Positions 17,624 to 29,010 of a DNA stretch of 64,000 nt are shown in pieces. The position numbers and the translations under genes were made by a program. This DNA comes from Pseudomonas nitroreducens. Its GTDB lineage: Bacteria; Pseudomonadota; Gammaproteobacteria; Pseudomonadales; Pseudomonadaceae. The number at the start of each line of letters is the position of its first letter. Within the stretch, counting starts at the first letter, position 1. The DNA lies in the NCBI RefSeq assembly GCF_024170165.1, contig NZ_JALJXP010000001.1, positions 124,001 to 188,000 on the forward strand, given 5' to 3'. The notes under the pieces are model-generated. The model searched no databases. It had not been told where the DNA came from and was given only the letters and a program-made list of their open reading frames with translations.

Positions 17624-17841
17624 GGCGCACCTCCAGGGAACGGCGGGCGCGGCTGAGCGGAACTCTACGTTGGATCATTATTGTTATCTCCAATCAATCA
17701 GAGGCCGTGGCTCGGGCACGGATGCCACCGGATTATTGGAAGGCGATGTAAGACGGGGTTGTTCGCCAGGATCGAAGTTGTAGAAAGATGTAAGGATTTT
17801 GTGCAGGGCTTGTGGGGCGGGGCTTTCAGGCAGTTGTTTTT

Positions 17842-18036
17842 CGTAGGACCGAGGGGGGCGCCTAGCCCTTGCTCGCGAACGGTACTCACGGAGACGCCGA
17901 AGCTGGGCGGGTTCGCGAGCAAGCTCGCTCCTACATGGTTTGGCGCTCCCTGCTACTTGTGTTCGTAGGGCGCATAACGCGCCAGCGTTATCCGCCGTCA
18001 GGGAATCGGCGGATAACCTGTTCCAGGTTATGCGCC

Positions 18037-18040
<4 letters not shown>
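17842..18040. repeat. Two different inverted repeats between permease and aruS
   Basis: The 413-bp gap 17624-18036 holds no gene. It contains a degenerate REP pair (17842-17934) and a second palindromic element. The latter has perfect 14-bp arms GTAGGGCGCATAAC (17964-17977) and GTTATGCGCCCTAC (18027-18040). The last arm supplies the TAG stop codon of aruS. The 17624-17760 part, next to the permease start, presumably carries its promoter but I could not pick one. Confidence 0.75.
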
Positions 18041-20276
<2,236 letters not shown>

Positions 20277-20280
<4 letters not shown>

Positions 20281-21053
20281 CGTGGCACCCCGTCGCCGGC
20301 GAGCATGGCGCGGTAGTCGTGCTCGCTCTGCTGCAGCCAGCGGGCAACGCTGCCATCCTCCACGCGCTTGTTCAGCAGCGCGTCGATCTCGTCCATTCGC
20401 GCGGCCAGTGGCGAATGGCGGGAGACGGCGATGCGCAGGTAGTCCACGGTCAGCGGCCGGGGCAGCGCGGCGATGTCCTGGCCGCCGGCCAGTTGCTCGA
20501 CGAACAGGGTGCCGGTGCGCCGCTCGTGGGCGATGAAGTCGATGCGCTGGCGGATCAGCTTGCCGAAGTTCTGCCGGCTATCGGAGACCCATTCGACGTT
20601 GCCGTGTTCGGCGACGAAGCGGTCGAACTCCGGCCCGTAGCTCTCGCCGAACAGCAGCCCGCCGCGGTAGTTGGCGAGGTCGCCGAGCTGGTCGAAACGC
20701 ACCGGCTTGCGGCGGTTGTAGAAGATCGCGACTTCCTCGCGCAGCACCGGCACGCGGGAGAACAGCAGGCCGTCGTCGCGCTGCGGGGTCTGGTAGGCGA
20801 GCACCACGTCGACGCGGCCCTCGGCGGCGTCCAGCAGGCAGCGCTTCCAGTTGCCCAGCACCACGGTCTGCACCTCGTAGCCCAGCTCGCCGAGCACGCT
20901 GCGCACGGTCTGCGGCGCCAGCCCGCGCACTTCATGGCCGTCGCTCCAGGAGATGGGCGGGTAGACGGGGTAGTCGCAGTAGCGGATGGGTTGGGCGGCG
21001 TGCGAGAGCGTGCAGAAGAGCAGGGGCAGGAGATACAGGAGGGATCGGAGCAA
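20277..21053 (-). CDS. Periplasmic solute-binding-like protein coupled to AruS
   Basis: A family 3 substrate-binding-like protein of about 258 aa with a hydrophobic signal sequence ([21 protein letters not shown]). It is followed by [14 protein letters not shown] and typical [29 protein letters not shown]. The longer frame to 21131 runs through a CCCTCTCCC repeat; I prefer the TTG at 21053, with GGGAGAGGG 6 nt upstream, although the start is uncertain. The TGA overlaps the aruS ATG. A binding protein encoded between a response regulator and its sensor, without transporter genes, suggests it presents a ligand to AruS, as TorT does for TorS. That role is inference. Confidence 0.7.
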
Positions 21054-21057
21054 GGGT

Positions 21058-21109
21058 TTCCCTCTCCCTAACCCTGGCTGCGCGCCCCGCTCCGAAGGGA
21101 GAGGGGACT
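21058..21109. repeat. CCCTCTCCC-family palindrome with GGCTGCGCGCCCC insert
   Basis: One repeat between aruR and the binding-protein gene. Its GGGAGAGGG arm appears to act as the ribosome site of the binding protein. Confidence 0.7.
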
Positions 21110-21140
21110 GTCCTGCGCCCGCTGAAATCACCGTGCTGGC

Positions 21141-21881
21141 TCAGGCGTCGGCAGGCGTGGCGGTGAACAGGTAGCCGGCGCCGTGGATGGTGATGATCAG
21201 CTCGGGCTCGGCCGGGTCGTCGCGCAGCTTGCGGCGCAGGCGGCCGACCAGCACGTCGATGGAGCGGTCGTTGGGCAGCCACTCGCGGTTGCGGATCTGA
21301 TCCATCAGTTGGTCGCGGCTCAGGGTATGGCCGGTGTTGCGCAGGAACACGCAGAGCAGCTGGAACTCGCCGTGGGTCAGCGGGGTTTCGCTGCCGTCGC
21401 GGTCCATCAGGCGGCGGCGGTCCGGGTCCAGGGTCCAGTGGGCGAAGCGCTTGTGGTTCTGCCGGCTGGCGGGCGCCGCAATGGCGGCGGGCTGGCGCGC
21501 GTGGCGCACGCGGCGGATCAGGTTCTTCGCGCGGGACACCAGCTCGCGGGGGTTGAGCGGCTTGATCACGTAGTCGTCGGCGCCGCATTCCAGGCCGACG
21601 ATGCGGTCGATGTCGTCGTTGCGCCCGGTGATCAGGATGATGCCGACCTCCGAGCGCACGCGCAGCTCGCGGGTCAGGGTGAGGCCATCCTTGCCGGGCA
21701 GGCGGATGTCGAGCATCACCAGGTCGATGGGCTGCTCGGCCTGTTCGGCTTCGGCGAGCGTTGTCTCGGCCTGTTCGGCGGTGCCGGCGCAGAGCACGTC
21801 ATAGCCCTCCTCGCCGAGGTAGGCCTGAAGGAGCTCGCGAATCACCGGATCGTCGTCGACGATCAGTACACGGGAAGTCAT
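21141..21881 (-). CDS. aruR: OmpR-family response regulator AruR
   Basis: A 246-aa two-component regulator. It has an N-terminal receiver with Asp58 in VMLDIRLPGKDG and Lys in KPLNPREL, and a C-terminal winged helix (HGEFQLLCVFLRNTGHTLSRDQLMDQI ... DVLVGRLRRKLRDDP, in parts). Located directly upstream of the binding protein and aruS on the same strand, it is the likely output of the AruS phosphorelay and the likely activator of the downstream aru genes. In P. aeruginosa AruRS controls the ATA pathway in response to arginine. Confidence 0.93.
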   Translation of the reverse strand: MTSRVLIVDDDPVIRELLQAYLGEEGYDVLCAGTAEQAETTLAEAEQAEQPIDLVMLDIRLPGKDGLTLTRELRVRSEVGIILITGRNDDIDRIVGLECGADDYVIKPLNPRELVSRAKNLIRRVRHARQPAAIAAPASRQNHKRFAHWTLDPDRRRLMDRDGSETPLTHGEFQLLCVFLRNTGHTLSRDQLMDQIRNREWLPNDRSIDVLVGRLRRKLRDDPAEPELIITIHGAGYLFTATPADA

Positions 21882-21997
21882 CGCAATACCCTGCTGAGGC
21901 CGCCGCTCGTGGCGGGGCCATTCTTGTTATGCGTGGAGGTAGAGCTGTAGGAACCGTCCTGCAGATGGCGGCAGGTTACCGCCCGCTGAACAATCGA

Positions 21998-22645
21998 TCA
22001 ACAGACTCCCGACGCCCGACAGAAGCGCTGCCGGCCGCCGTACTGCAGGCCATCCACCCAGGCTTCGCAGATCTGCACGCCCTGCTCCGGGGTGAAGGTA
22101 TTGGGGTTCAGACCGGACTCCAGCCACAGGCCATCGAGCAGGGCGCTGAGGGCAATCGCGGCCAGTTCCGCATCGAAATCAGCCCACTCCTGCTCCTTCG
22201 CCAATTCGTTCAGCGCCTGTGTCAGCAATGAGCGGTACTCACCGTAGGAATGGTCGTGGGCCTTGTTGATTTCCTCGGCCGTCTTCACCGCTCCCCAGAA
22301 CGCCAGCCAGGCATCCAGCAGCTGCGGGTCGAGCAGCTCCGAGGAGAACGACGCACGGAAAAAGGCCGACAGCCGCGCACGGGCATCCGGCGCCGCCTCG
22401 GCGATGGCCTCGCGCAACAGCTGCATCACCCGCCCGGTGACGGTCAGGTAGGCCTCGGCCACCAGTTCGTCCTTGCCCGAATAGTGGTGGTTGATCAGTC
22501 CCACCGAGACCCCGGCCTCGGCGCAGATCTTGCGTATGGATGCTCCCTGGAAGCCATGGCGTTTCAGGCAGGCGAGGGTGGCCTCGATCAGCAGCGCCTT
22601 GCGCTGTTCCGGCTCCAGTCGGGTAAAGCGGACTTCCTCGTTCAT
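21998..22645 (-). CDS. TetR-family transcriptional regulator (BetI-like)
   Basis: A 215-aa TetR-type repressor. The N-terminal helix-turn-helix is clear (LLIEATLACLKRHGFQGASIRKICAEAGVSVGLINHHYSGKDEL, in parts). The C-terminal ligand domain resembles the BetI group (LLDAWLAFWGAVKT, ALSALLDGLWLESGLNP). It is divergent from the polyamine-type binding-protein gene. An inverted repeat 31-46 bp upstream of its start is the probable operator, and the same 16-mer occurs upstream of the enoyl-CoA hydratase operon. Ligand unknown. Confidence 0.88.
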   Translation of the reverse strand: MNEEVRFTRLEPEQRKALLIEATLACLKRHGFQGASIRKICAEAGVSVGLINHHYSGKDELVAEAYLTVTGRVMQLLREAIAEAAPDARARLSAFFRASFSSELLDPQLLDAWLAFWGAVKTAEEINKAHDHSYGEYRSLLTQALNELAKEQEWADFDAELAAIALSALLDGLWLESGLNPNTFTPEQGVQICEAWVDGLQYGGRQRFCRASGVC

Positions 22646-22675
22646 GCCTGCGCTCCTGGGAATCAGGTGGCCAAT

Positions 22676-22691
22676 CTGAACGATTGTTCGA
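22676..22691. promoter_or_regulatory. Probable TetR-family operator in the divergent promoter
   Basis: CTGAACGATTGTTCGA (complement TCGAACAATCGTTCAG) sits between the tetR-like gene and the binding-protein gene. The identical 16-mer occurs at 16013-16028. Confidence 0.6.
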
Positions 22692-22802
22692 TTAGGCGCC
22701 AGTACCTACCCGTTCGGGGAATGGCCGGGGAACAGGCGCTGGCCGAGAGTGGCTTCATCCGCGACATCTCCAATCCATAACAAAATCAAAGGTGGGACTG
22801 AC

Positions 22803-23906
22803 ATGCAGAAAATGCTCGCAGCAGTACTCAGCGCGGCGCTGGCGACCTTGCCGGCACTGGGTCACGGGGAGGAAGCCGACGGCGCGAAGACGCTGCGGCT
22901 GTACAACTGGTCCGACTATATTGGCGAACACACCATCGCCGACTTCGAGAAGCAAACCGGGATCAAGGTGGTCTACGACACCTTCGATTCCTACGAGACC
23001 GTGCAGGGCAAACTGCTGCCCGGCCGCTCGGGCTACGACCTGGTGGTGCTCAACGCCGCCCTGGTGCCGCCGCTGCTCAAGGCGGGCGTGTTCCAGCCGC
23101 TGGACAAGTCCAGGCTGCCCAGCTGGAACAACCTCGATGCGGACGTGCTCAAGCACCTGGACCACTACGATCCGGGCGTGAAGTACTCGGCGCCCTACAC
23201 CTGGGGCAGCAACGGCATCACCTACAACATCGACAAGATCAAGCAGCGCATGCCCGATGCGCCCATCGGCTCGCTGGCGATGCTGTTCGATCCGAAGATC
23301 GTGTCGAAATTCGCCGATTGCGGGGTGACCATCATCGATTCCCCCACCGACGTGATCCCGCTGGCCCTGACCTACCTCAAGCGCGACCCCAACAGCGCGC
23401 TGCCCGAGGACCTCAAGGCCGCCCAGGACCTGCTGCAATCGATCCGCCCGTACATTCGCAAGTTCGACTCCACCAGCTACCTGAACGGCCTGGCCAACGG
23501 CGACCAGTGCATGGCGATGACCTGGTCCGGCGACTACGCCACCGCCCAGGCCCGCGCCGACGAAGCCGGCGCCAAGGTCAAGCTGGGCTACTTCGTGCCC
23601 AAGGAAGGCTCGCTGATCTGGTTCGACGACTTCTACATCCCGGCCGACGCGCCGCACGTAGAAGCCGCCCACAAGTTCATCGAATACATGCTGCAGCCCA
23701 AGGTGGCCGCCGGCGTCGCCGACTACATCCGCTACGCCTCCAGCAACGCCGCCGCCACCCCGCTGCTGGCCGCCGAAGTGCGCAACGACCCGGCGATCTA
23801 CCCCGACGCCGAGACCCGCGCCCGCCTGTTCACCCAGAAAGTGCAGAACCCCCAGGCCACCCGCCTGATCACCCGTACCTGGAACGCGGTGAAGACCGGG
23901 ACCTGA
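22803..23906 (+). CDS. Periplasmic polyamine-type ABC binding protein (PotF/SpuD family)
   Basis: A 367-aa extracellular family 1 binding protein. It has a signal peptide (MQKMLAAVLSAALATLPALGHG) and then LRLYNWSDYIGEHTIADFEKQTGIKVVYDTFDS in the usual PotD/PotF arrangement. Binding-pocket aromatics include the WSDY, W in TWGSNG and W in MTWSGDY, and the tail is FIEYMLQPKVAAGVADYIRY. Start at 22803 with AGGTGGGA upstream. No cognate permease or ATPase genes lie nearby, so it must share a transporter encoded elsewhere or act in sensing. It precedes a class III transaminase on the same strand, which suggests a putrescine- or diamine-like substrate. Confidence 0.88.
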   Translation: MQKMLAAVLSAALATLPALGHGEEADGAKTLRLYNWSDYIGEHTIADFEKQTGIKVVYDTFDSYETVQGKLLPGRSGYDLVVLNAALVPPLLKAGVFQPLDKSRLPSWNNLDADVLKHLDHYDPGVKYSAPYTWGSNGITYNIDKIKQRMPDAPIGSLAMLFDPKIVSKFADCGVTIIDSPTDVIPLALTYLKRDPNSALPEDLKAAQDLLQSIRPYIRKFDSTSYLNGLANGDQCMAMTWSGDYATAQARADEAGAKVKLGYFVPKEGSLIWFDDFYIPADAPHVEAAHKFIEYMLQPKVAAGVADYIRYASSNAAATPLLAAEVRNDPAIYPDAETRARLFTQKVQNPQATRLITRTWNAVKTGT

Positions 23907-23925
23907 GTTTCAGTCGTTCAAGAGC

Positions 23926-24095
23926 CCCCTCTCCCCAGCCCTCTCCCTGAAGGGAGAGGGGGCAGCCCGCAACAGGGTTCATGGAAGTCATCTTCCTGAT
24001 GTTCCTCTGACAGCGGGCCCGCAATGACCGCCGTAGTCGCCGAGTACTCCGAACGGTCCCCTCTCCCTTCAGGGAGAGGGTCAGGGAGAGGGCAA
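23926..24095. repeat. Pair of CCCTCTCCC palindromes
   Basis: Two copies (23926-23968 and 24056-24094) fill most of the 227-bp gap between the binding-protein and transaminase genes. Confidence 0.75.
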
Positions 24096-24133
24096 GGACT
24101 CGCAAGACGAACCGAAATTTCGAGGTAAAGCAG

Positions 24134-25552
24134 ATGACCACCCCAACCCCAGCCTTCTTCGCCCAGTTCAACGACGAGCAGCTGGTCGCCGCCGACAAAG
24201 CCCACTACATGCACGGCTACCACGTGTTCGACGATCACCGGGTCAACGGTGCGCTGAACATCGCCGCCGGCGAGGGCGCCTACATCTACGACACCAAGGG
24301 CAATCGCTACCTGGATGCCGTGGGCGGCATGTGGTGCACGAACATCGGCCTGGGCCGCGCGGAAATGGCCGACGCCATCGCCGAACAGGTGCGCAAGCTG
24401 GCCTACTCCAACCCTTTCTGCGACATGGCCAACGTCACCGCCATCCAGCTCTGCGAGAAGCTCGCCGAACTGGCGCCGGGCGACCTTGACCACGTATTCC
24501 TCACCACCGGCGGCTCCACCGCCGTGGACACCGCCTACCGCCTGATCCAGTACTACCAGAACTGCCGCGGCAAGCATGAGAAGAAGCACATCATCAGCCG
24601 CGTCAACGCCTACCACGGCTCGACCTTCCTCACCATGTCCCTCGGTGGCAAGGTCGCCGACCACCCGGCCGAGTTCGACTTCCTCAAGGACGTCATCCAC
24701 CACATCTCCTGCCCCAACCCCTACCGCGCGCCGGAAGGGATGACCGAGGGCGACTTCCTCGAATTCCTGGTCAAGGAATTCGAAGACAAGATCCTCGAAC
24801 TGGGCCAGGACAAGGTCGCCGCCTTCTTCGCCGAGCCGATCATGGGTTCGGGCGGCGTGATCATCCCGCCCAAGGGCTACCACCAGCGCATGTGGCAGGT
24901 CTGCCAGAAGTACGACGTGCTCTACGTCGCCGACGAGGTGGTGACCTCCTTCGGCCGCCTCGGCGCCTTCTTCGCCTCCGAGGACGTGTTCGGCATGCAG
25001 CCGGACATCATCACCACCGCCAAGGGCCTGACCTCCGGCTACCTGCCGCTGGGCGCGTGCATCTTCTCCGACCGCATCTGGAAGGTGATCGGCGAAGCCG
25101 ACAAGGGCCGCTGCTTCGCCCACGGTTTCACCTACAGCGGGCACCCGGTGAGCTGCGTCTCGGCGCTGAAGAACATCGAGATCATCGAGCGTGAGAATCT
25201 GCTGGAGCATGTGAAGGACGTCGGCGGCTACCTGGAGCAGCGCCTGCAGGAACTGGCCGACCTCCCGCTGGTGGGCAGCGTGCGTTGCCAGAAGCTGATG
25301 GCCTGCGTCGAGTTCGTCGCCGACAAGCGCAGCAAGGTGCTCTTCCCCGAGGAGCTGAACATCGGCGAGAAGATCCACCTGCGTGCCCAGGCCAAGGGCC
25401 TGCTGGTGCGGCCGATCGTGCACCTGAACGTGATGTCGCCGCCGCTGACCATCACCCGCGAGCAGGTCGACGAGATCGTCGACACCCTGCGCGAGTCGAT
25501 CCTGGAGGCCGCCGAAGACCTCAAGCGCAGCGGTGATTACGCGGGGCACTGA
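24134..25552 (+). CDS. Class III omega-aminotransferase (PLP)
   Basis: A 472-aa omega-amino acid or diamine transaminase of the class III family (relatives: SpuC, GabT-like). Seen: VGGMWCTNIGLG, TTGGSTAVDTAYRL (phosphate cup), RVNAYHGST, ADEVVTSFGRLG (Asp binding the pyridine N) and the PLP Lys in ITTAKGLTSGY. It would transfer the terminal amino group of putrescine, GABA, beta-alanine or a similar compound to pyruvate or 2-oxoglutarate. It lies downstream of the polyamine-type binding protein and overlaps the next regulator by one base (TGATG), implying one transcript. Exact substrate not readable. Confidence 0.9.
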   Translation: MTTPTPAFFAQFNDEQLVAADKAHYMHGYHVFDDHRVNGALNIAAGEGAYIYDTKGNRYLDAVGGMWCTNIGLGRAEMADAIAEQVRKLAYSNPFCDMANVTAIQLCEKLAELAPGDLDHVFLTTGGSTAVDTAYRLIQYYQNCRGKHEKKHIISRVNAYHGSTFLTMSLGGKVADHPAEFDFLKDVIHHISCPNPYRAPEGMTEGDFLEFLVKEFEDKILELGQDKVAAFFAEPIMGSGGVIIPPKGYHQRMWQVCQKYDVLYVADEVVTSFGRLGAFFASEDVFGMQPDIITTAKGLTSGYLPLGACIFSDRIWKVIGEADKGRCFAHGFTYSGHPVSCVSALKNIEIIERENLLEHVKDVGGYLEQRLQELADLPLVGSVRCQKLMACVEFVADKRSKVLFPEELNIGEKIHLRAQAKGLLVRPIVHLNVMSPPLTITREQVDEIVDTLRESILEAAEDLKRSGDYAGH

Positions 25553-26475
25553 TGATCGATCCGAGGATTTTGCCTACACCCCGGCAGCCCTTTAGACTGC
25601 CGGACATGAGCGAATCCCAGGCGCTGAGCGAAACCTCCGACGCACCCGCCCTGCATGCCTGGCATGCGGGGCTGGCGCGCGCCCTGGCCAGCGTCGGCGA
25701 AGTCGTCTTCGTCGAACGCCTGGCCGACGCCCTCGGCTGCCTGGTGCCAGTGGAATCGGTGATGCTCGGCCTGGAACAGCGCGGCCAGCCGCCGCAACCG
25801 CTGTACCACCGCGGCGTCCACCCGGAGCATCACGAGGCGCTGGTCGACCGCTACTACGCCCGCGGCTACCTGCTCGACCCCTTCTGCCTGGCCATGGAAG
25901 ACGGCCTCACCGAAGGCTTCTACCCGCTGGCCGACATCGCCCCGGACGATTTCTTCGCCAGCGAGTACTACAAGACCTACTACCTCAAGTTCGGCTGCAC
26001 CGAGGACTGCCACTTCATCATCGACCTGGGTGAGACACGCAAGGTCTCGCTGTGCCTGTACCAGGGCGAGAGCGGCGCGCGCTTCAGCGAAACCCAGCTG
26101 GACCTGCTGGCCACCGCCCTGCCGCTGGTGCGCGAGCTGTTCCGCCAGTTCGAGCGCAATGGCGGGCTCGACCTGCTGCTGGCCGGGCGCGGCGTGAAAG
26201 TCGCCGCGCCGGACGACCAGGCGCCGCTGAACCGGCACATCCGCGCCGCGTTCATGAACTTTGGCGCCGACCGCCTCACCGAGCGCGAACGGGAAATCGC
26301 CCACCTGCTGCTGCGCGGCCACTCGGTGAAGTCCAGCGCGCGGGTGCTGGATATCTCGCCGGAAACCGTGCGCATGCACCGCAAGCACCTCTACACCAAG
26401 CTGGAGATCAACTCCCAGGCGGAGCTGTTCTCGCTGTTCATCGACTGGCTCACCGGCGGCGTGAGCGCGGCCTGA
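25552..26475 (+). CDS. LuxR-type helix-turn-helix regulator
   Basis: A transcriptional regulator of 307 aa if it starts at 25552 (TGATG overlap with the transaminase stop); an internal ATG at 25606 (MSESQALSE) would give 289 aa. The C-terminal GerE/LuxR helix-turn-helix is clear: LTEREREIAHLLLRGHSVKSSARVLDISPETVRMHRKHLYTKL in parts, residues about 240-290. The N-terminal 200 residues have a GAF-like character and are not a receiver domain, so control is probably by a small ligand. Linkage suggests it regulates the transaminase and binding protein. Confidence 0.82.
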   Translation: MIDPRILPTPRQPFRLPDMSESQALSETSDAPALHAWHAGLARALASVGEVVFVERLADALGCLVPVESVMLGLEQRGQPPQPLYHRGVHPEHHEALVDRYYARGYLLDPFCLAMEDGLTEGFYPLADIAPDDFFASEYYKTYYLKFGCTEDCHFIIDLGETRKVSLCLYQGESGARFSETQLDLLATALPLVRELFRQFERNGGLDLLLAGRGVKVAAPDDQAPLNRHIRAAFMNFGADRLTEREREIAHLLLRGHSVKSSARVLDISPETVRMHRKHLYTKLEINSQAELFSLFIDWLTGGVSAA

Positions 26476-26609
26476 AACCTGCGACTCCCGCCAAGCTCAC
26501 GACCGTACGGATTTCGATACCAACCGATGCGGCGGCGCGCCCGGAAATCTGCCAACCTATGGACTTTCCCGCTGTCTGACCCGTGCCCCACCACCAGGAG
26601 AGCTCCCCG

Positions 26610-27620
26610 ATGCCCCGCCGCTGGCTACCCGCCTTGCTGTTGGCCGCCACCCTGCCGCTGCACGCCGCCGAAACCAAACCCACCTACGGCCCGGAACTGG
26701 AGCGCTTCAACTACTCCTACCCGGTCGGTCACTACAGCTTCGCGTCCCAGGGCCACCACATGCACATGGCCTACATCGACGTGAAGCCCAAGAAGCAGCC
26801 CAACGGCCGCACCGTGGTGCTGCTGCACGGCAAGAACTTCTGCGCCGGCACCTGGGAAACCACCATCGCCGCGCTGAGCGACGCCGGCTACCGCGTGGTG
26901 GCGCCGGACCAGATCGGCTTCTGCAAATCGACCAAGCCCGAGCGCTACCAGTACAGCTTCCAGCAGCTGGCGACCAACACCCACGCCCTGCTCGAGCACC
27001 TGAAGATCGGCAAGATCACCCTGCTGGGCCACTCCACCGGCGGCATGCTCGCCACCCGCTACGCACTGATGTACCCGCAGCAGGTCGAGCAGCTGGCCAT
27101 GGTCAACCCCATCGGCCTGGAAGACTGGAAGGCCCTGGGCGTGCCCTACCGCACCCCGGACCAGTGGTACGAGCGCGAGCTGAAGACCAGCGCCGAGAGC
27201 ATCCGCCAGTACGAGCAGGCGACCTACTACGCCGGCCAGTGGAAGCCCGAGTACGACAAGTGGGTGAACATGCTCGCCGGCCTGTTCAACGGCGCCGGCC
27301 ATGAGCGCGTGGCGTGGAACTCGGCGCTGCTCTACGACATGATCTTCACCCAGCCGGTGGTCTACGAATTCGGCCAGCTGAAGATGCCAACCCTGCTGCT
27401 GATCGGCACCAGGGACAACACCGCGATCGGCAAGGACCTCGCTCCGGACGACCTGAAGCCCAAGCTGGGCAACTACGCCGAACTGGGCAAGGCCACCGCC
27501 AAGGCCATCCCCAACGCCACCCTGGTGGAGTTCGACGACATGGGCCACGCGCCGCAGATCCAGGACCCGAAGCGCTTCCACGACGCGCTGCTCAAGGGCC
27601 TGGCGGACCTCAAGCACTGA
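26610..27620 (+). CDS. Secreted alpha/beta-hydrolase
   Basis: A 336-aa alpha/beta-fold hydrolase with a signal peptide (MPRRWLPALLLAATLPLHA-AE), so probably periplasmic or exported. Seen: oxyanion segment VVLLHGKNFCAGTWE, nucleophile elbow LLGHSTGG (Ser), Asp in LLIGTRDNTAIGK, and His in DDMGHAPQIQDP. It belongs to the haloperoxidase/proline iminopeptidase-like class. Start at 26610 with AGGAG upstream. It is followed by a shared bidirectional terminator. Substrate unknown and no metabolic link to neighbours is evident. Confidence 0.87.
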   Translation: MPRRWLPALLLAATLPLHAAETKPTYGPELERFNYSYPVGHYSFASQGHHMHMAYIDVKPKKQPNGRTVVLLHGKNFCAGTWETTIAALSDAGYRVVAPDQIGFCKSTKPERYQYSFQQLATNTHALLEHLKIGKITLLGHSTGGMLATRYALMYPQQVEQLAMVNPIGLEDWKALGVPYRTPDQWYERELKTSAESIRQYEQATYYAGQWKPEYDKWVNMLAGLFNGAGHERVAWNSALLYDMIFTQPVVYEFGQLKMPTLLLIGTRDNTAIGKDLAPDDLKPKLGNYAELGKATAKAIPNATLVEFDDMGHAPQIQDPKRFHDALLKGLADLKH

Positions 27621-27639
27621 TCGATGTGCCGAGTTGGTT

Positions 27640-27740
27640 GAACGCAGGATGGCGTGGAGCGAAGCGATACCCATCCTACAAAAGCGCTCCGGCGCTGACC
27701 TGTAGGAGCGGGCCACGCCCGCGATTGCGCCCGCAGGGCG
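27640..27740. repeat. Intergenic repeats (AACGCAGGATGGCGTGGAGC and GTAGGAGCGGGCCACGCC types)
   Basis: A fragment of the GGATGGCGTGGAGCGAAGCG repeat (27640-27680) is followed by a GTAGGAGCGGGCCACGCCCGCGA arm (27699-27735). Both are common Pseudomonas intergenic elements. No gene. Confidence 0.6.
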
Positions 27741-27773
27741 CACCAGCAGATGAATACCGTCGCCAACCCCAAC

Positions 27774-27811
27774 AAAAACGCCGGCTCCCCTCACGGGGAG
27801 CCGGCGTTTTT
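27774..27811. terminator. Bidirectional Rho-independent terminator
   Basis: ACGCCGGCTCCCC / GGGGAGCCGGCGT form a 13-bp stem flanked by A5 and T5. It can serve both the alpha/beta-hydrolase (+) and cbcV (-), which end convergently. Confidence 0.9.
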
Positions 27812-27826
27812 CATTCAGGCGAACAA

Positions 27827-29005
27827 TCAGCCCAGGTTCTTGCCCAGCAGCGCGTGGTACAGCTCGCTGTCGCCGAGCACGCCGACGACGCGGCTCTGCT
27901 CCTGCAGCACCAGCTTGTGGCCGGTCTGGTAGCGGATCTGCAGCGCGTCGCGCATGCGGATGTTGACGTCCACCAGGGTCGGCTCGTGCTTGAGCTTCTC
28001 CACCGGGTCGCCCGGGCGCCATTGCTGCAGGTCGATGATGTTGCTGCCCTGGCGAGCGGTCTTGATCTGGTTCGACTCGGTCAGGCCCAGCCAGCAGTCG
28101 CGGCCCTGGTCGAAGCACACCTCGTCGGCCTGGCGGCGGCACTGGTCCAGGCCCCGCATCAGGCTGGAGCCGCACAGCACGTTGAGCGGGTTGGTGTGGG
28201 CGACGAAGGTGCGCACGTAGTCGTCCGCCGGGCTGAGCACGATTTCCTCGGGCTTGCCGTGCTGGATGATGCGGCCGTCCTTCATGATCGCGATGCGCGT
28301 GCCGATCTTCAGCGCCTCGTCCAGGTCATGGCTGACGAAGACGATGGTCTTGTGCAGCTGGCGTTGCAGCACCAGCAGTTCATCCTGCAGCTGCTGGCGG
28401 ATCAGCGGGTCCAGTGCGGAGAAGGGTTCGTCCATCAGCAGGATGTCGCCATCCATCGCCAGCGCGCGGGCCAGGCCGACGCGCTGCTGCATGCCACCGG
28501 AGAGCGAGTCCGGGCGCTTGTCGCGCCATTGCGACAGGCCGACCAGCTCCAGCTTCTCGTCGATCACCTTCTTCCGCTCGTTGGCCGGGCGGCCCTGCAT
28601 CTCCAGGCCGAAGCCGATGTTCTCGGCCACGGTCAGCCAGGGCATCAGTGCGAACTTCTGGAACACCATGGCGATGCGCTTGGTGCGCATGGTCTTGAGC
28701 GCCGCCGGCGAGCAGTTGGCGATATCCACCTGCTGGCCTTCGTGCTCGATCAGCAGCTTGCCGCGACTGACCCGGTTGAGGCCGTTGATGCAACGCAGCA
28801 GGCTGGACTTGCCCGAGCCCGACAGGCCCATCATCACGCAGATTTCGCCGCGTTCGACATCCAGGCAGGCATCCTCGACACCCAGCACCTGGCCGGTGCG
28901 CTTGAGGATTTCCTCACGGCCCAGGCCCTGGTCCAGCAGCTTGAGCGCTTCCTTGGTGTGGGTGCCGAAAATCACATCCACATGTTCGAATCGAATCGCC
29001 GACAT
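27827..29005 (-). CDS. cbcV: Choline/betaine/carnitine ABC transporter ATPase CbcV
   Basis: A 392-aa ATPase of the quaternary-amine (ProV/OpuAA) type. Walker A is GLSGSGKSS, the signature LSGGMQQRVGLARAL, Walker B ILLMDEPFSALDPL, and the H-loop VSHDLDEAL; tandem CBS domains make up the C-terminal third. It energises uptake of choline, betaine and carnitine by CbcW with separate binding proteins. The start at 29005 (MSAIRFEHVDV) follows GGGGGAGG. Gene order cbcX-cbcW-cbcV next to sdaB and gbdR matches P. aeruginosa. Length equals the family's. Confidence 0.95.
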   Translation of the reverse strand: MSAIRFEHVDVIFGTHTKEALKLLDQGLGREEILKRTGQVLGVEDACLDVERGEICVMMGLSGSGKSSLLRCINGLNRVSRGKLLIEHEGQQVDIANCSPAALKTMRTKRIAMVFQKFALMPWLTVAENIGFGLEMQGRPANERKKVIDEKLELVGLSQWRDKRPDSLSGGMQQRVGLARALAMDGDILLMDEPFSALDPLIRQQLQDELLVLQRQLHKTIVFVSHDLDEALKIGTRIAIMKDGRIIQHGKPEEIVLSPADDYVRTFVAHTNPLNVLCGSSLMRGLDQCRRQADEVCFDQGRDCWLGLTESNQIKTARQGSNIIDLQQWRPGDPVEKLKHEPTLVDVNIRMRDALQIRYQTGHKLVLQEQSRVVGVLGDSELYHALLGKNLG

Positions 29006-29010
29006 AGTGC

